Positions 5,640 through 7,733 of a stretch of 7,733 nt of DNA are shown here, piece after piece. The stretch is from an uncultured Eubacteriales bacterium (GTDB lineage: Bacteria > Bacillota > Clostridia > Oscillospirales > Acutalibacteraceae). How positions within the stretch are numbered: the stretch's first letter is position 1; each line of letters begins with the position of its first letter. The position numbers were made by a program, and so were the translations under genes. The notes below the pieces were generated by a model that was given only the letters and a program-made list of their open reading frames with translations, was not told the DNA's origin and did no database searches. The stretch lies in the NCBI GenBank assembly GCA_934408795.1, contig CAKRVQ010000047.1, positions 1 through 7,733 of the forward strand, read 5' to 3'.

Positions 5640-5821
5640 GGCAAGCCGCCCGAAGGCAGCGCCGCGCGCCCTTCGAAGAAGGGCGCAAAACGGGCGGCAG
5701 GGTGCCCTGCGAAAACGCACACTTCACCATAAAGGTCGGGCTCTTAAAAGAAAAAAGCATACCGGTGCCCGTTTTTTACGCGCCTTCGGCGCGTCGCAGC
5801 GCTGCCTTCGGGCGGCTTGCC
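5640..5821 (+). repeat. Structured inverted-repeat element, copy B (MITE-like)
   Basis: A perfect 23-bp inverted repeat bounds the element (5640-5662 with 5799-5821; core gccgcccgaaggcagcgc). On the plus strand the order is a 9-bp hairpin GCGCCCTTC/GAAGGGCGC (5666-5686), AAAACGGGC (5687-5695) pairing with GCCCGTTTT (5767-5775), and hairpin CGCGCC-TTC-GGCGCG (5779-5793). This matches the minus strand of copy A part by part, while the roughly 70-base interior differs. It abuts the decayed DUF2961 gene, so its arrival or a deletion at its edge may have broken that gene. No clear target duplication was found. Confidence 0.75.
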
Positions 5822-5997
5822 GTAGAACCCGATGAAAGCGCCGATAACCGAACGACTGCTTTCGACGGGTCGATTTCGTCGACTTGGGCAGGTGAGAGAG
5901 CCGACAATCGACGGTCGCTTTGCCGAAGTGTGTGTCGAATGCTTTCGGGAACTGCCGAACGAACGGCGTTCGTTACAATATCGGAACAGCAGATACT
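5822..5997. other. Gene-free stretch with a 17-bp palindrome
   Basis: All frames were read; none gives a product with a start, a ribosome binding site or recognisable motifs. The stretch is rich in TCGA words and short dyads. The cleanest is aacgaacg-g-cgttcgtt (5958-5974), a perfect 8-bp inverted repeat around one base. It could be an operator, but the neighbouring transcripts end or begin elsewhere. Confidence 0.4.
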
Positions 5998-6044
5998 AAA
6001 AAAGGAGCCCTTTCGCCTGACAGTGCAGGCAGAAGGGTTCCTTT
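5998..6044 (-). terminator. Intrinsic terminator of the anchored surface protein gene
   Basis: AAAGGAACCCTT (6033-6044) pairs with AAGGGCTCCTTT (6001-6012) with one wobble, and an inner GCCTG/CAGGC stem extends it. TTTTTT (5998-6003) overlaps and follows on the minus strand. It begins 64 bases after the stop codon at 6108. Confidence 0.88.
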
Positions 6045-6107
6045 ATTGTTTTCTATATTGCTTAATATCGGTTGTTTGTGTTCATCCGTCGGACGATGGG
6101 GGAGCGG

Positions 6108-6869
6108 TCAATGTCTGTTTTTGTTCCCGTTCCCGTTCTTGTCCTTATTCCCGTTCTTGGTGTTATTCCTGTTCTTGACCATACGGATGATGATCGCAGC
6201 CGATATAACAACTACTATCACTGCGGCAACGGCTATTTTGATCGGCAGCGGCATATCGGAGCTTTTATTTCCCGCAGGGGAGCTGCTCGCGGTCTGCCCG
6301 TCGGGCAATGTGTCGGAACCGCTTCGGTCGGTGCCGTCGGACGATGCGCCGTTTGATGCACTGCCCGAGTTTGCCGCAGTCTCGGAGGCGGTATATGTAA
6401 GCGTCAGTGTTACATCGGCGTTGTCATAGTAGTTGCACAACACGCCGTCCGTATCGGTTTGTGAGCGGATAAGTACGGTCACTGACGGCATTTTAAGGTC
6501 TTCGGCGGTCACGGTCTTACCGCTTTGGACTGCCGATCTGATCTCATATACCTCACCGTTTTTATGCACCGCTATCGCAGACTCGGGCTCATCGCATAAC
6601 ACGAGCGTGCCGTTTTGTACGCCGAAATATGCAGTGCCGTTAACACCGAAGCTTTCAAGGCAGGCGGCTATGTATCTGCCGTCGCCGTCGTCCTGCTTTG
6701 AACAGTAATATGTTTTTCCTTCGGATACATCCGCTCTTGCAGAGACGGAGGTGTCGTAATAGTAGTTTTCGCCCGAGTTCACGGCAAACGCCGCGCAAAG
6801 CGAAGACAGGACCGCGATCAGCGCGACAGCAGTAAATGCAAAGAGTATCCGTTTTTTAACAGATGACAT
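6108..6869 (-). CDS. Secreted, C-terminally membrane-anchored protein of unknown function
   Basis: The ATG at 6869 is chosen because GGAG lies eight bases upstream and the product then starts with a typical signal peptide (MSSVKKRILF, then a hydrophobic stretch to about CAAFA, residues 25-29). An ATG at 6887 with AGGA upstream is an alternative; the frame continues to 7037 only by crossing the lysC terminator. The 253-residue product has an outer domain (about 30-162) rich in beta-type sequence with four cysteines at 56, 70, 92 and 145, a Ser/Gly/Asn linker (163-205), one membrane helix (LPIKIAVAAVIVVVISAAII, about 208-227), and a basic Asn/Lys/Gly tail (231-253). The expected topology is outside domain, single anchor, short inner tail. 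No LPXTG motif or family is recognised. A terminator follows; no clear promoter precedes it, so read-through from lysC is possible. Confidence 0.85.
   Translation of the reverse strand: MSSVKKRILFAFTAVALIAVLSSLCAAFAVNSGENYYYDTSVSARADVSEGKTYYCSKQDDGDGRYIAACLESFGVNGTAYFGVQNGTLVLCDEPESAIAVHKNGEVYEIRSAVQSGKTVTAEDLKMPSVTVLIRSQTDTDGVLCNYYDNADVTLTLTYTASETAANSGSASNGASSDGTDRSGSDTLPDGQTASSSPAGNKSSDMPLPIKIAVAAVIVVVISAAIIIRMVKNRNNTKNGNKDKNGNGNKNRH
6115..6180. repeat. Degenerate hexamer tract (gttccc/gttctt) encoding the basic tail
   Basis: The plus strand shows repeated six-base units such as gttccc, gttctt and attccc. On the coding strand they give Lys-Asn-Gly-Asn-type units in the last 20 or so residues of the anchored protein. 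A change in unit number would keep the frame and only alter tail length. Confidence 0.6.
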
Positions 6870-7017
6870 TTTTACAGCTCCGTTCATTTTTGGTGATCCT
6901 GCTCCCGCGGCGACCTCAAGTCGGCAGCGGAAGCGAACGGCGGCAAAACCTGCCTTGCCCCGTGACGGGAAGTCTGCCGATCCGTACGAGTGCGGTGCCG
7001 CCGCCGAAAGGCGGACA

Positions 7018-7054
7018 ACAAGGGGGCTTGCCGTCAAAAAGCAGCCCCCTTTGT
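7018..7054 (-). terminator. Terminator after lysC
   Basis: ACAAAGGGGGCT (7043-7054) pairs with AGCCCCCTTGT (7018-7028) with one bulged base. On the minus strand the trailing sequence TTGTTGTCC is only moderately T-rich. On the plus strand the tail TTTGTTTTATTAT is better, so the hairpin could work in both directions. It starts five bases after the lysC stop. Confidence 0.65.
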
Positions 7055-7058
7055 TTTA

Positions 7059-7529
7059 TTATCCTATAAGCTTTTCGTGAACCGCGATGACTGCACGCTT
7101 GCCGTCTTTGGCATCGATAAGCACACTGATCTTGGTCTCGCTGGTCGCGATCATCTGTATATTGATATTCTGTTCAAACAGAGCCTCAAACATCTTTGAT
7201 GCCACGCCGGGATGCGTTTCCATTCCCGCGCCGACGATAGATATCTTTGCCACATCGGTATCGGTCTTTAAGTCGCTGAACTTGAGGGCGCCTTCCATTG
7301 CTTTGAGGGCGTTTTCCGCATCGCTGCACTGGTCCTTGGAAACAGTGAAGGTTATATCCTTTGTACCGTCTCTTCCGACCGACTGAAGAATAATGTCTAC
7401 ATTTATCTTTTTGAGAGCGAGCTGGTTGAATATTTTGAAGGCTATTCCCGGGATATCGGCAAGACCGATGATCGAGATCCTCGCAACATTGTCATCCTTT
7501 GCAACGCCTCTTATAAGCAGTTTTTCCAT
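7059..7529 (-). CDS. lysC: Probable aspartokinase beta (regulatory) subunit from an internal in-frame start
   Basis: Within lysC an ATG at 7529 (MEKLLIRGVAKDDNVARIS) is preceded by AGGAGG (7538-7543) with eight bases between, one of the strongest ribosome binding sites in the window. The product would be 156 residues and consist only of the two ACT domains. In Bacillus subtilis, aspartokinase II is known to be an alpha2-beta2 enzyme whose beta subunit, about the same size, is translated from such an internal start. By analogy the cell makes both the full kinase and a free regulatory subunit from this gene. That the site is used here is inferred from sequence only. Confidence 0.65.
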   Translation of the reverse strand: MEKLLIRGVAKDDNVARISIIGLADIPGIAFKIFNQLALKKINVDIILQSVGRDGTKDITFTVSKDQCSDAENALKAMEGALKFSDLKTDTDVAKISIVGAGMETHPGVASKMFEALFEQNINIQMIATSETKISVLIDAKDGKRAVIAVHEKLIG

Positions 7530-7733
7530 ATTTGTGACCTCCTTGACGATAGTGCCTTCCTTGCGCTCAAGACTTGAGAGGACCTCAAGCTCAACACTGT
7601 ATTTCTTTGCCATTTCCACCGAACGGTTATTGAGGACCTGAGCTCCCAAAGAGGCAAGCTCAAGCATCTCGTCGTATGTTATTTCCTTCAGCTTGCGTGC
7701 ACTTTTAACTATTCTCGGATCGGCGGTGTAAAC
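7059..7733 (-). CDS. lysC: Aspartate kinase, C-terminal part (partial, 5' end outside window)
   Basis: The frame is open from the right edge to TAA at 7059, 224 residues. It begins with VYTADPRIV, the end of the amino acid kinase domain, followed by ITYDEMLELASLGAQVL. Two ACT domains follow: ISIIGLADIPGIAFKIFNQL with INVDIILQS and DITFTV, then ISIVGAGMETHPGVASKMFEAL with INIQMIATSETKISVLI. The enzyme phosphorylates aspartate with ATP, the first step to lysine, threonine, methionine and diaminopimelate; the ACT domains bind the feedback amino acids. The length of the C-terminal half is normal. An internal start (7529) with a strong ribosome binding site suggests a second, shorter product. Tandem TAA TAA stops and a hairpin end the gene. 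Confidence 0.96.
   Translation of the reverse strand, partial: VYTADPRIVKSARKLKEITYDEMLELASLGAQVLNNRSVEMAKKYSVELEVLSSLERKEGTIVKEVTNMEKLLIRGVAKDDNVARISIIGLADIPGIAFKIFNQLALKKINVDIILQSVGRDGTKDITFTVSKDQCSDAENALKAMEGALKFSDLKTDTDVAKISIVGAGMETHPGVASKMFEALFEQNINIQMIATSETKISVLIDAKDGKRAVIAVHEKLIG
7538..7543 (-). promoter_or_regulatory. Internal ribosome binding site within lysC
   Basis: AGGAGG, eight bases before the in-frame ATG at 7529. It encodes part of Lys-Glu-Val in the full-length protein. Confidence 0.65.

Noticed and set aside
5376..5835. Several reading frames on both strands over the DUF2961 remnant and element B
   Set aside because: They cover inverted repeats, have arginine/alanine-rich compositions from GC-rich DNA and lack ribosome binding sites.
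6870..7037. Longer N-terminus for the anchored protein starting at 7037
   Set aside because: It would be translated through the lysC terminator and hides the signal peptide; the ATG at 6869 has a good ribosome binding site.
1..7733. CRISPR array, insertion sequence or phage structural genes
   Set aside because: No regularly spaced repeats, transposase, integrase or phage proteins were seen.

Overview
The window looks like chromosome of a clostridial Firmicute, probably a gut or rumen member of the Oscillospiraceae/Christensenellales type. The signs are AGGAGG-type ribosome binding sites, TTGACA/TATAAT promoters, Bacillus-like families (YoaP, an aspartokinase with an internal start) and a tRNA with encoded CCA. 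The taxonomic call is inference. Most genes lie on the minus strand.

Layout, left to right. 1-721 (-): YoaP-type GNAT acetyltransferase with a thioredoxin-like tail, cut by the window edge. 722-1250: a long non-coding stretch holding an inverted-repeat element (A, 820-986), a candidate pseudoknotted RNA (about 1000-1211, -) and a near-perfect minus-strand promoter. 1565-3071 (+): an AT-rich cassette of three genes, an R2K-type ATP-grasp ligase followed by 80-aa and 146-aa proteins that I do not recognise. 3143-3770 (-): tRNA-Leu(CAG) with a strong terminator and a structured leader of about 330 nt that starts at its own promoter. 3771-5313 (-): SGNH hydrolase and metallo-beta-lactamase-fold hydrolase, a likely two-gene operon with a clear promoter. 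5397-5639 (-): decayed 3' end of a DUF2961-family gene. 5640-5821: a second copy (B) of the structured element, in the opposite orientation. 5998-6869 (-): a secreted, single-pass membrane-anchored protein of unknown function and its terminator. 7059-7733 (-): the 3' part of lysC with both ACT domains and an internal ribosome binding site and start expected to make a separate regulatory subunit.

The genes do not form one pathway. The core parts are lysC, tRNA-Leu and probably the hydrolase pair; the accessory parts are the ATP-grasp cassette, the two repeat elements and the pseudogene. The least explained signals are (1) the paired element, whose two copies keep the same four-helix layout despite different loops, (2) the promoter-driven pseudoknot RNA, and (3) the ATP-grasp cassette next to tRNA-Leu.
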